50,560 nucleotides of DNA from Gammaproteobacteria bacterium (GCA_963575715.1 CAUYTW010000352.1:1-50560), one strand, 5' to 3'. Shown: positions 28,064-37,455, counted from the stretch's first letter. Program-made: numbers and translations. The notes: generated by a model from the sequence alone, not told the origin.

Positions 28064-31000
28064 TACATCATCTCCCCAAGCACACGGATGACCTCCTGGA
28101 AGGTCGTCACTTCATCCTCCACCAAGGTAAGCCCGTGCCGGATGAGCGTAGTCATTCCTCTTTCCAGGACATGTTTACGCAGATCGTCGGCGCTAAAAAT
28201 TGGAGACATGATGATTCTGCGCGCCTCATTCGTCATCTCGAAGACTTCAAAAACTGCCTGACGACCTAAATAGCCGGTCTCACGACAATATTCACAATTA
28301 ATTCCCCGCCCCTGGGCGTATTCCATTTCTGGATCAATTTTAATTCCTAATTGCTGCAATCGCTCGTCGGAGATACCTTCTTCATTTAATTCTTTCAGGA
28401 TGTGATTTCCCATAACTGCCGTTTTGCAATGCGGGCAGATCTTTCTAACTAGGCGTTGAGCAATGGCTAGGGTTAAAGCCGTGGCCACTAAAAAATTTTC
28501 GATTTTCATATCCAGCAAGCGTGGAACCACACCCACGGCGTCATTGGTATGAATGGTGGAAAAGACTACATGGCCTGTTAACGATGCCTGAATGGCCATA
28601 TTGGCGGTTTCCGCGTCGCGGCACTCGCCAACCATGATGACATCAGGGTCCTGGCGCAACATGGTGCGCAAACCACTGGCGAAGGTCAAATTAATCCGGT
28701 GATTGACTTGCATTTGATGCACCCCGCCGAGCCGATACTCAACCGGATCTTCAACGGTCAGAACATTCTTGCGCGTCTTGTCAATGGCGCTTAAACAGGA
28801 ATAGAGCGTGGTAGTTTTACCCGATCCAGTTGGGCCACTGATCATGATTAGACCATAGGGCGCCATTAGCTTATCTCTCAATAGCCGCAGGTCGCGGGCC
28901 AGCAAGCCGAGAGATTCCGGTGAAGGACGCAAGGCGTTCTTGTCCAACAATCGAAACACAATTTTCTCACCGTAAACCGTGGGAAAAGTAGAGACGCGAA
29001 CATCAATTGGATTTTCTTTGATAATCCGCCCGAAACGACCATCCTGTGGCCGACGTTTTTCGGCAACATCCATTCCAGATATAATTTTGATACGAGAAAC
29101 TACCTCGGAGTGGAGATTTTTAGGCAAGTTAATTTCATCGTGTAAAATACCATCGATACGATTTCTCACTCCCAGAAAATCTTCCGCTGGTTCTATATGA
29201 ATATCTGAGGCACCTTGGCTCGAAGCTCGATGAAGAAAATAATCAACCATCTTTGGTACATCGACTCCAGCAATGTTATCCCGAATTTCGTTTTCCTCAG
29301 TCGCCGCTATATCGATGATGCTGACATTTTCATCGCTCTCGCCAAATGCTTCTTGGCTATTTTTTAAACGTCGCGTGACCTGAAAAAAAGCGTCAGGATG
29401 CACTAGAATCCATTGCAACGGATAACCGGCGAGGCGTTCGACTCGATCACGCGTAATTAAGTCAAAAGGATCGATAGTAGCAACCCGTTCTCCGCCATCA
29501 TCGCTATCAAGCAGTGCCAGTGCGCCGAAACGGTGCGCACGCATGGCGGACAGCCAGGATGGTTCCGGTCGTTTAAGCTGGTTCACCAATTCTTTTTCAG
29601 TTTCGATCAAGGGAACACTGAATTTTTTGGCAACCATTTTGAAAATATCCATCCGAAATTTTAGCGAGGCATCTTGGGCCAATACTCGAAAAAAGGTCTG
29701 TCCGCTGATCTGTGCTCGAACTGCTAGAGAGATTGCCTGTTCTCGGCTAATAAAATTGGCATCAATCAATTCTTTGGCGAAACCCGAAAGAAATTGAAAA
29801 ATGGCATGATGATTTATTATATCATTTTCTATTCGTTTGGATTGCGCCCGTGATTCAAGAAATGAATTAATGGTATTAATCGTGTCATTAATGGCGTGTG
29901 CATCTTCGGTATTCTCGTCAACCGCTACTACGACCGTTGCTTCATCCGAACCAGAATTTTTATTATCAACGACTAGGGTATCTCCGGCGGGAGCCGTAAA
30001 ATTATTCTTTTCATTCATTACAACCGTAGCGGCGTTGGTGTCGGTCACCAGGGTAAGCTCAACATTATTTTCATTCGTTGTTTTTTTAATTGTTCCCTTG
30101 TCGTGATCCAATAAAAGGAAAGGATGGAAAGAAGTTTGTGTATCATCTATTGTGGCGATTGTAGGAGTGATAAATTTTAGCTGCAAGCGCGTTCGTCCAA
30201 TTAACAACTCACTGCCAGTACGCACTGGCATGGAATGGATTAAATCCTCGCCATTTAATTGAGTACCATTGGCACTCCCCAGGTCTTCCACCATCCAGCC
30301 GGTATTTTCCCGCCAATAAATCAAACAATGTCGACGCGAGGCGTGTTCGTCAGCCACTAGGAAATCCGATTGACTCCCCTTGGTTTTGAAATCACGTCCA
30401 ATTAAATATTCTCGCTTGCCCGGCTCCCCCGACAACACTTCTGCCGTTCCCGTAGAATAAATGAGTGTTACCTGGAGTTCTGCGTCAGCTCCAGCCTTAA
30501 CAACGGAAGTTTCCTTTACCTCATTACGACGCGGATTAGCAACCATGGTTGCGTCATTTTTTTCAGGTAAGGAGATGAGGGTTTCATCATTCAAACTTCC
30601 CCGATGAATATTGGCTTGTACTAATTGAGTTGCATCCAACGCAACATCAGCCAAAGCTGATTTGAACACTGGTGCTTGTGTGAACAATAGGGTCTCATCG
30701 GCACTATCTATTTTCTTTTCCGCTTCACCACGCAGGACATGAGTTTGATAGGCGTTGATTAGTTGTGTCTTATCTAGTTCACAATCGATTCCTTGTGAAT
30801 AGGATGGTTGGGGCGCACGATTGAATACCATGGTTTTATTCGCTGGGTCATCGTCCTGGAAACCATCCCCAATCTGCACCGCGATTAAAGTTCGACCTAA
30901 CAGAAGCGTATCCCCAGAAGACAAGGGCGATACTTCTTTTAGCAATACGCCATTGAGCCGCGTGCCGTTGGTGGATTTCAAATCTTTTATCCACCAACCG

Positions 31001-31212
31001 TCAGACGAAGTATTCCAGAATAATTCGCAGTGTCGAATTGATACCAGTTTATCTTCAATGGTCAAATCGACCACTTGTTCTCCCGGCAGGCGACGCCCTA
31101 CCACAGCTTGTGTACATTCCGGTCCAATTCGTTCATCACGAGTTTTACCTTGAGCATCCCGCAATCGTAACCATAATTGCACTGATTTATTATTATCGCT
31201 ATCGCCAACCAT
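28063..31212 (-). CDS. double-FHA PilB/GspE-family assembly ATPase
   Basis: The 1049-aa protein fuses two forkhead-associated domains to a type IV pilus / type II secretion ATPase. FHA1 (about 35-112) shows VVGRRLPG, VSIRHCEL and LKSTNGTRLNG. FHA2 (about 268-345) shows LIGRDF, ASRRHCLIYW and DLGSANGTQLNG. Thr-rich linkers lie between and after them. A MshEN/T2SSE N-terminal region covers about 465-620. The ATPase domain has Walker A GPTGSGKTT (K799), Walker B with E863 in DVIMVGECRD, STIHTNDA, and the zinc tetracysteine C926/C929/C973/C976. It should power pilin or pseudopilin polymerisation. FHA domains bind phosphothreonine, so Ser/Thr kinase control is plausible; no such kinase is in the window. 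GAGGTGA (31219-31225) is a strong ribosome binding site 6 nt from the ATG. Confidence 0.9.
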   Translation of the reverse strand: MVGDSDNNKSVQLWLRLRDAQGKTRDERIGPECTQAVVGRRLPGEQVVDLTIEDKLVSIRHCELFWNTSSDGWWIKDLKSTNGTRLNGVLLKEVSPLSSGDTLLLGRTLIAVQIGDGFQDDDPANKTMVFNRAPQPSYSQGIDCELDKTQLINAYQTHVLRGEAEKKIDSADETLLFTQAPVFKSALADVALDATQLVQANIHRGSLNDETLISLPEKNDATMVANPRRNEVKETSVVKAGADAELQVTLIYSTGTAEVLSGEPGKREYLIGRDFKTKGSQSDFLVADEHASRRHCLIYWRENTGWMVEDLGSANGTQLNGEDLIHSMPVRTGSELLIGRTRLQLKFITPTIATIDDTQTSFHPFLLLDHDKGTIKKTTNENNVELTLVTDTNAATVVMNEKNNFTAPAGDTLVVDNKNSGSDEATVVVAVDENTEDAHAINDTINTINSFLESRAQSKRIENDIINHHAIFQFLSGFAKELIDANFISREQAISLAVRAQISGQTFFRVLAQDASLKFRMDIFKMVAKKFSVPLIETEKELVNQLKRPEPSWLSAMRAHRFGALALLDSDDGGERVATIDPFDLITRDRVERLAGYPLQWILVHPDAFFQVTRRLKNSQEAFGESDENVSIIDIAATEENEIRDNIAGVDVPKMVDYFLHRASSQGASDIHIEPAEDFLGVRNRIDGILHDEINLPKNLHSEVVSRIKIISGMDVAEKRRPQDGRFGRIIKENPIDVRVSTFPTVYGEKIVFRLLDKNALRPSPESLGLLARDLRLLRDKLMAPYGLIMISGPTGSGKTTTLYSCLSAIDKTRKNVLTVEDPVEYRLGGVHQMQVNHRINLTFASGLRTMLRQDPDVIMVGECRDAETANMAIQASLTGHVVFSTIHTNDAVGVVPRLLDMKIENFLVATALTLAIAQRLVRKICPHCKTAVMGNHILKELNEEGISDERLQQLGIKIDPEMEYAQGRGINCEYCRETGYLGRQAVFEVFEMTNEARRIIMSPIFSADDLRKHVLERGMTTLIRHGLTLVEDEVTTFQEVIRVLGEMM

Positions 31213-31306
31213 AACGGTTCACCTCATTAACAATCCGGCGTGAATACCAAAGATTAAACAGTATGAAGGAAACGCCATCCTTCTATTTTTAATATGCAAT
31301 AAAAAT

Positions 31307-32830
31307 TCAATTTTTTACTGCGTTACATAAAGCGCGTAAATAGGGCATTAAATCACCGGCGAGCATTCCGCGTTCGCCATCCATCGCGCATCGTAAACCT
31401 GCCTCGGCATGGAGACACACGCCAAGACGTGCTGCGTCATGCGGAGGAATTTTTTGAGCGAGTAGTCCACCTAGTAATCCTGCAAGTACGTCACCCATGC
31501 CACCACTTGCCATGCCTGGATTGGCAACCGGACATAACCCCGGTATTGCACCAACGCTACCCACCAGCGTACCTGCTCCTTTAAGCACCCAAACTCCGCC
31601 ATGACGCCGCGCCAAAGTCTCCACAGCATTGAGACGATCCGCTTGAACTTTCGCTGTAGTGCAACCGAGAAGGCGTCCCGCCTCGCCAGGGTGGGGAGTA
31701 AATAGCCAATCGTCGCGCAACTGGAGAGACTGCTGAATCGAGAGTCGTTCGGCCAACAAGTTCAAGGCATCAGCATCTAAGACCATCGGGAGATTCGTCG
31801 CCAAGGCAGCCTCCCATAAAGGAACTGCCCACGAATTCCTGGAGAGTCCCGGCCCCAGGACTACCACCGTTGCCTTGGCAAGCAGTGGAGCAAGATCAGC
31901 GCTGCTGCCCACTGCGTGGGCCATGATTTCGGGGCGAGTTGCGGCGATTTGTGCGGCATGATTAGGATGAGTCGCCAGGCTTACCAGGCCCGCGCCGATC
32001 CGCGCCGCAGCCTCAGCGGCCAAACGTCCAGCTCCCGCGTAGCCTGGAGCGCCGCCAATCACCAAAACATGACCAAAATCGCCCTTGTGCGCGGTTCGAC
32101 ACCGTGGCAGCAGTCGGCGTGACCACTCATGAAAATTAATAAGTTGCGCGATTGGAATGATCGGCGCATAGACCGCATGTGGGACTTCTAAATCAGAAAA
32201 TACCACTTGACCGGAATAGGCTGGCCCTTCGCCGATAAACAGTCCCAGCTTGACACCAATAAAGGTCACCGTGACCGTCGCGTGTACCGCCATGCCCAAG
32301 GGTTGACCGGTGTCGGAACACAGGCCAGAGGGAATATCCAGCGCCAATACTGGCGCACCATGCTGATTAATCTCCGTGATCGCATCCCTGAAAGGACTAC
32401 GCACCTCTCCAGCAAGCCCAGTACCCAACAGGGCATCCACCACCAATTTTTCTTTTTCCAGGCAGCCAGAAACAAAAGGTATTGGTTTGATTCCCGCTCG
32501 CAACATTGCCTGGTGCGCTTCCATGGCATCTCCCTGGAGTTTCGCGGTATCGCCCACCTGAAAAACATGCACCTTAAATCCCGCTTTCCATGCCAAGCGC
32601 GCCACCACGTACCCATCGCCAGCGTTATTGCCACTGCCGCACACCACGGCAAGACGCCGTATTTTTGGCCAATGTTGACCTAGCACATAAAACGCCGCCC
32701 TACCGGCTCGTGCCATGAGCACACCACCAGGGATCGAAAATTCTTGAATGGCGCGGCGGTCGAGTTCTCTTACCTGATCGGCGTGATATAGCGAAGAACC
32801 TGGGGGGGAAAGGCAGTCACGAATGGTCAA
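31307..32830 (-). CDS. nnr: bifunctional NAD(P)H-hydrate epimerase / ADP-dependent dehydratase
   Basis: The 507-aa protein repairs hydrated NADH and NADPH. The N-terminal YjeF_N epimerase (to about residue 220) shows ARAGRAAFYVL and VVCGSGNNAGDGYVVARLA. The C-terminal ribokinase-like dehydratase shows KGDFGHVLVIGGAPGYAGAG, the acceptor region DADALNLLAE, FTPHPGEAGRLLG and the catalytic loop NPGMASGGMGDVLAG. Length and domain order match E. coli Nnr (515 aa). The start is a TTG whose bases overlap the TGA of the upstream receiver-kinase. The usual neighbours tsaE and amiB are absent. Confidence 0.95.
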   Translation of the reverse strand: MTIRDCLSPPGSSLYHADQVRELDRRAIQEFSIPGGVLMARAGRAAFYVLGQHWPKIRRLAVVCGSGNNAGDGYVVARLAWKAGFKVHVFQVGDTAKLQGDAMEAHQAMLRAGIKPIPFVSGCLEKEKLVVDALLGTGLAGEVRSPFRDAITEINQHGAPVLALDIPSGLCSDTGQPLGMAVHATVTVTFIGVKLGLFIGEGPAYSGQVVFSDLEVPHAVYAPIIPIAQLINFHEWSRRLLPRCRTAHKGDFGHVLVIGGAPGYAGAGRLAAEAAARIGAGLVSLATHPNHAAQIAATRPEIMAHAVGSSADLAPLLAKATVVVLGPGLSRNSWAVPLWEAALATNLPMVLDADALNLLAERLSIQQSLQLRDDWLFTPHPGEAGRLLGCTTAKVQADRLNAVETLARRHGGVWVLKGAGTLVGSVGAIPGLCPVANPGMASGGMGDVLAGLLGGLLAQKIPPHDAARLGVCLHAEAGLRCAMDGERGMLAGDLMPYLRALCNAVKN

Positions 32831-33945
32831 TGCGTAATTCCTGTTGAGGAAGGTGGAAACTTCAATAAAAAAGTAGTTCCCGCGCCTGGAGTTGAACTGG
32901 CCGTAATACTTCCGCCATGCTCCTGAATCAATTTTTGCGTTACGGTCAATCCGAGTCCAGTCCCACGATTGCCTTTCGTCGAGAAAAATGGCGTGAATAA
33001 TTGAGCAAGAACCTCCTTACTCATACCACCGCCGTTATCAGCAATCCGCAGGAAAAATCCACCAGCACCCAGCGAAGGCTCTCCACCAACAGTGAGAACA
33101 ACCCGTGCGCCTTTTTTCTCGGCACAGGCATCAAGTGCGTTTCCAATTAGATTGATCAAGCAACGACGAATCGCGGAATCATCTATTAAAACTATTTTTG
33201 GTGCTTGGACTTCACTTTCAAAAATCAATTCAATTTGGCGCAGTGTTGCCTGTTCTTCCATCATAGCTACGACATCGGAACATAGATCCTTTATATTATA
33301 TGGAACTAAGGCCGGTTCCCGATCCTTAGAATAGGCGAGCATGTTTAGCACGACATCATTCAGCAGGCGCAGATTCTTTTTCATCGTCCGCCAGCCGCTG
33401 TCGATTTTCTCGAACATATCGGCGGACATCTGGTTTTCTAAGAGATAACTTCCGGCGTTAATTCCATTGAGAATATTCTTGACGCAGTGTGCCATGCCGG
33501 AAATAGCCTGACCAATGTTCACCAAGCGTTCCGTGCGTCGTTTAAGGGTAAGATGGGTACGCACCCTAGCAAGGAGGATCGATTGTCTGATTGGCTTGCT
33601 GATGTAATCGACGGCACCAAGATCAAGTCCGCGTTGTTCATCTTCCTCGGTGTCGAGGGCGGTGACAAAAATAACCAAAATATCCCGCGTCGCCGGATTT
33701 TCTTGAAGGCGGGTCAGCACGGTATAACCATCCATTTCCGGCATCATGATGTCCAACAGTATCAGATCGGGTTTAGGTTCCTTGATGGCGGCTTGCAACG
33801 CCTGTTCCCCCGAGCGTGTAGCACAAACCCGATAGTGTGGTTGCAACATTTCGCTCAGAACCATTAAATTTTCTGGTTGGTCATCAACAATGAGTACCGT
33901 CATTCGCGGTATGTTCGCATCGTAGTCAATATCTGCATTCATCAT
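32827..33945 (-). CDS. receiver-histidine kinase (REC-HK)
   Basis: The protein of about 372 aa has an N-terminal receiver (VLIVDDQPENLMVL, phospho-acceptor Asp in LILLDIMMPEMDG, Thr in VIFVTALD, Lys in YISKPI), then a dimerisation region with the likely histidine in ISGMAHCVKNILNGI, and a HATPase domain (LIGNALDACAEKKG, IADNGGGMSK, GTGLGLTVTQKLI). Such REC-HK proteins pass phosphate on from another kinase or are tuned by phosphorylation. I start at ATG 33945 (or 33942), since a hairpin repeat with a GGAG-type ribosome binding site lies directly upstream; the open frame to 33975 runs into that repeat. The stop overlaps the nnr start by 4 nt. Confidence 0.88.
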   Translation of the reverse strand: MMNADIDYDANIPRMTVLIVDDQPENLMVLSEMLQPHYRVCATRSGEQALQAAIKEPKPDLILLDIMMPEMDGYTVLTRLQENPATRDILVIFVTALDTEEDEQRGLDLGAVDYISKPIRQSILLARVRTHLTLKRRTERLVNIGQAISGMAHCVKNILNGINAGSYLLENQMSADMFEKIDSGWRTMKKNLRLLNDVVLNMLAYSKDREPALVPYNIKDLCSDVVAMMEEQATLRQIELIFESEVQAPKIVLIDDSAIRRCLINLIGNALDACAEKKGARVVLTVGGEPSLGAGGFFLRIADNGGGMSKEVLAQLFTPFFSTKGNRGTGLGLTVTQKLIQEHGGSITASSTPGAGTTFLLKFPPSSTGITH

Positions 33946-33947
33946 TG

Positions 33948-34015
33948 TCTCCGAGATACCCCTGGCTTTAGCCATGGTGATGAAAGGGGACGGTTTTCGT
34001 AGACATAACCGTCAT
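33948..34015 (+). repeat. hairpin repeat, copy at the REC-HK start
   Basis: The plus strand has TCTCCGAGA, then a bulged stem CCTGGC-TTTA-GCCATGG, then GATGAAAGGGGACGGTT and a second hairpin GACGGTT/AACCGTC. It aligns with the copies at 41259 and 48031, with different bases but preserved pairing in both stems. On the minus strand it ends 2 nt before ATG 33945. Confidence 0.55.
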
Positions 34016-34098
34016 CCCTCTGGATAAGTTTGCAATACTTGTGGCCAATACCCTGATTACCCCCTGACAAGAATCCCACGAATTTATTCGCGGAAGTG

Positions 34099-37000
34099 TC
34101 AAGCAGCTATCCGCGCTTGAAAGGCATGCACGGTCTCCAATGCGGTTTGATAATCGAAGGAATCGATCTGTCGCGCGAGCTGTTCCGTTTTTTGACCAAA
34201 TGCTTGGAATAGCATCTGTTGGTTTGCCGAGAATAGTTTGCGCACCGTGGTATCGTTAGCGACAAGCAGGTTTTCCAGCCGATCCAGTAAACTCAACACA
34301 TCGGATCGCGCGGGAGGAATGAATTCCGCTTGGCTGGGTGTCTCGGTCGGAAGATTGGCGACAGACCGACCCAGAGTATCCAGTGCTTGAGCGAGATCTT
34401 CCAGAAGGAGTTGCAAGGTCTGGGCATCATTCCGATTTTGGCGTAAAGCCGCTTCGAGATTGGTCGCGGCTTTTTGTAAATCGGTCAGGCCCAGGCTATC
34501 TGCTCCTCCTTTGAGACCATGCGCCAATTTGAGAACCTGAGCGGCATCTTCCTGTCGACGACCTTCCAGCAGATTCCTAATTTCCGTCAGGTCATCGCTG
34601 TGACGTTCAAAAAATTGATGAAGCATACGGATATAACGTTCAACATCTCCTCCCATAAGTTGAATCGCCTTGCGTAAGGCTGGCTCATCAAGATCACGTA
34701 ATTGCATCGGTAAATTTTGAAGAAAGATTGACCCATCATCCGTGGGCGTGGCGACAGCAGATACTCCGGCGACGTGCGGTGGCAGCCAATGGAGAATTTT
34801 GGAAAAAAGGACATCTGGGTCTATCGGTTTGATAATGAAATCACTCATGCCGGCGACCAAGCAGCGTTCCCGATCCTCGACAAAGGCATTAGCCATCATC
34901 GCCAGGATGGGTAGGGTCTGAGTGCTCCCAAGCATTCGCAGCCAGCGCGTTGCTTCCGGGCCATCCATGATCGGCATATCCATATTCATCAGGATCACAT
35001 CGAAGGATTCGCCGCTTTCCACGCGCCGTACCGCCTCGACGCCGTTTTCAGCCAGTTCTACCACAAGACCCACGCTGCGCAGTAACCCCATGGCGATTTC
35101 TTGGTTGATGGGATCATTCTCCACCAGCAATATTCGAGCGCCACGATAATCACGAGCCAAAATAGATTCTGCTTCCTCTTGCCACGCAATTTTTCGCTCC
35201 ATGAAAACCGGAGTCATTCCTTTGACCAAGCGCGCGGTAAACCAAAACGTGCTGCCCTTTTTCAATTGACTTTCAGCCCCAATCTCGCCACCCATCAACC
35301 GAACCAACTGTCGAGCAACCGCAAGGCCAAGGCCAGTGCCACCGTAACGCCGAGTCATCGAACTATCGCCCTGCTCGAAAGCGTTAAAAATTTTAGACAG
35401 CATCTCGGGAGCAATGCCGATACCCGTATCTCGCACCTCGAAACGCAGCAGGATGCTGGTATCGTCTTCTTCTAGTTTCCACGCACCAAGAGTGACAGTA
35501 CCCTGATGCGTGAATTTGATCGCGTTGCTGGTCAGATTGATCAAAACCTGAACGAGCCGCGCTGGATCGCCACGGAGGTTGATGGACGGATGCCCAGATT
35601 TAACCACTAATTCAAGGCCCTTACTTCGCGCCTGATCGGAAAGCATGGTGGCGACGTTATTCAAAATATCATCAAGGAAGAATTCTGTTTTTTCCAACAT
35701 GAGTTTGCCGGCCTCGATCCGCGAAAGATCGAGAATATCGTTGAGTAATCCGAGCAAATGACGACCGGCATTGTTGATGTTGTTGAGCTGATCCGTTTGT
35801 TCTGGGGTAATCTTGCTCCGTTTCAAAAGTTGAGTCATGCCCAAGATAGCATTCATCGGCGTGCGAATTTCATGACTCATGTTAGCGAGGAAATCAGATT
35901 TCATCCGCGTTGCGGATTCCGCCATTTCCTTAGCACGCCGTAGCGATTCCACCGCCTCGCGCTCCCGAGTTACATCGGCGAATGTCCATACCGACCCACT
36001 GGACAAATCCCCAGCGATAATGATTCTGCCACTCATGTGACACCAAAAATATGATCCATCCTTGCGTCGCAACTTTTCCAATCGTTGGTGGATCTCGCCG
36101 CGTTTTAGGTCAGAGTATGCCTGACCAACCTCGATATAGCTCTTTTCGTCAGGATATAAGCAGCGTGTTGACTGGCCGATCAATTCATCATTGTCATAGC
36201 CAAATAATTCATTTAATTTGCAATTGCATTTCTGAAAGATACGATCTTTAATGAGGGTGATGCCAATCGTGGCCGAATCAAAAATTGCATACAATTCTTC
36301 ATTGGCCTTGCGAATTACCTCCTCAGATTGCTTGCGTGCGGTAATGTCACGGAACACCATAACCGCGCCAATCAATTCTTCGGCCTTGTACATGGGGGTT
36401 GTTGTATATTCAACGGGAATTGGCGTACCGTCCTTGCGCCATAAAATGTCATCGTCGATTTTTCGCGGGATACCATCCTGGATTGTCTGAAATACTGGGC
36501 ATTGCTCAATCGGATGATTGCCACCATTAAGATGCGCGTAATGCACCAGGTTATGCAGCGGCTGGGCAAATAATTCTTCAGTTGTATAACCCAACAAAGC
36601 AGTTACTGTAGGATTAACAAGGATTGTCAGATTTTCTTTAGATATACCGATGATGCCCTCACTAACTGACGATAAAATTAATCGACCACGTTCTTCCAAG
36701 GCGGCTATACGCGCAATTAAGTCACGCAAATTTTCCACCATGACATTTACCGCCACGGAAATTTTACGTATTTCGCCATGGCTTTTAATGTCCGCCCGCT
36801 GATTGAGGTTTCCGCACGCAACCATTTCGATTACCTTCCCCAGCTTGCGTAAGGGATCGGTTACCAACCATCTGACCACAACTGCGGTACCCAAGGTCAG
36901 TAATACCGCCGTGATTGCAATTGCGCCCATGATGGTGAACAGATCACGGCGAAAGCTGTCAATCAGGATGGTCTGTCGATATCCAACCTTGAGCGTCCCG

Positions 37001-37416
37001 ATCACCTCCCTGGATTTATTAACAATTTTATGTTCATAACGCAATAATGCCGGATCGTTGATCTGTTCTGGGTGCAGCTTGGTAATGGGATGGTCATGCG
37101 TGTCATAAAACACCACGAAGGCAATATCCCGATCCTTGCTCATTTCCTCGGCGAAGGATTCTAGATCTGAAAATTCAAAGTTTTCGATATAATAGGCGCT
37201 AATTTTGGTCAAAAAGCCCGACATGCCCTCTACTTTGGAAACCAATAAGTCGCGGTGAATCGCTTGGCTTTTTATTGCCATCGTCATGCCCAATCCAGAA
37301 AGGATGAACACAATCAGCGCGAGCATGGGAAATAATATTCGGTTTCCGATGGAGCTATCGTAATTAACGTGCGGCACCATGTTGGTCACTACCAGGATTT
37401 TGATCGGAAACTTCAA
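34099..37416 (-). CDS. PAS-containing hybrid histidine kinase with degenerate receiver and Hpt domain
   Basis: The 1105-aa protein has membrane helices at about 28-47 and 160-182 around a periplasmic sensor region, a HAMP domain (183-237), two PAS domains (about 243-365 and 370-488), HisKA with H515 in [14 protein letters not shown], HATPase ([23 protein letters not shown]), a receiver (760-880) and an Hpt domain with H966 in AHGLKGGADSLG. In the receiver the phospho-acceptor position is Asn (N811 in LMNMDMP), the second acidic residue is Asn (N767 in VENDP) and the Thr is Met (M841); only E766 and K863 remain. The related kinases nearby keep all of these. The first codon is a TTG; ATG 37380 is an alternative. 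The gene stands 39 nt downstream of a PhnD-like binding-protein gene. Confidence 0.92.
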   Translation of the reverse strand: MKFPIKILVVTNMVPHVNYDSSIGNRILFPMLALIVFILSGLGMTMAIKSQAIHRDLLVSKVEGMSGFLTKISAYYIENFEFSDLESFAEEMSKDRDIAFVVFYDTHDHPITKLHPEQINDPALLRYEHKIVNKSREVIGTLKVGYRQTILIDSFRRDLFTIMGAIAITAVLLTLGTAVVVRWLVTDPLRKLGKVIEMVACGNLNQRADIKSHGEIRKISVAVNVMVENLRDLIARIAALEERGRLILSSVSEGIIGISKENLTILVNPTVTALLGYTTEELFAQPLHNLVHYAHLNGGNHPIEQCPVFQTIQDGIPRKIDDDILWRKDGTPIPVEYTTTPMYKAEELIGAVMVFRDITARKQSEEVIRKANEELYAIFDSATIGITLIKDRIFQKCNCKLNELFGYDNDELIGQSTRCLYPDEKSYIEVGQAYSDLKRGEIHQRLEKLRRKDGSYFWCHMSGRIIIAGDLSSGSVWTFADVTREREAVESLRRAKEMAESATRMKSDFLANMSHEIRTPMNAILGMTQLLKRSKITPEQTDQLNNINNAGRHLLGLLNDILDLSRIEAGKLMLEKTEFFLDDILNNVATMLSDQARSKGLELVVKSGHPSINLRGDPARLVQVLINLTSNAIKFTHQGTVTLGAWKLEEDDTSILLRFEVRDTGIGIAPEMLSKIFNAFEQGDSSMTRRYGGTGLGLAVARQLVRLMGGEIGAESQLKKGSTFWFTARLVKGMTPVFMERKIAWQEEAESILARDYRGARILLVENDPINQEIAMGLLRSVGLVVELAENGVEAVRRVESGESFDVILMNMDMPIMDGPEATRWLRMLGSTQTLPILAMMANAFVEDRERCLVAGMSDFIIKPIDPDVLFSKILHWLPPHVAGVSAVATPTDDGSIFLQNLPMQLRDLDEPALRKAIQLMGGDVERYIRMLHQFFERHSDDLTEIRNLLEGRRQEDAAQVLKLAHGLKGGADSLGLTDLQKAATNLEAALRQNRNDAQTLQLLLEDLAQALDTLGRSVANLPTETPSQAEFIPPARSDVLSLLDRLENLLVANDTTVRKLFSANQQMLFQAFGQKTEQLARQIDSFDYQTALETVHAFQARIAA

Positions 37417-37455
37417 ATGCGGGGAAACTAAAGCATATTGTCACGAAAATATCCA

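Noticed and set aside
28063-31212. A classical MSHA or type IVa pilus operon
   Set aside because: Gene order and the fused subunits do not fit pilMNOPQ or msh loci, and no pilin, secretin or PilT gene is present in the window.
31265-31283. GAAGGA/TCCTTC hairpin followed by TATTTTT, like a terminator
   Set aside because: The T-run is on the plus strand, whereas nnr and the ATPase gene around it are on the minus strand. Only antisense transcription would be ended, for which there is no evidence.
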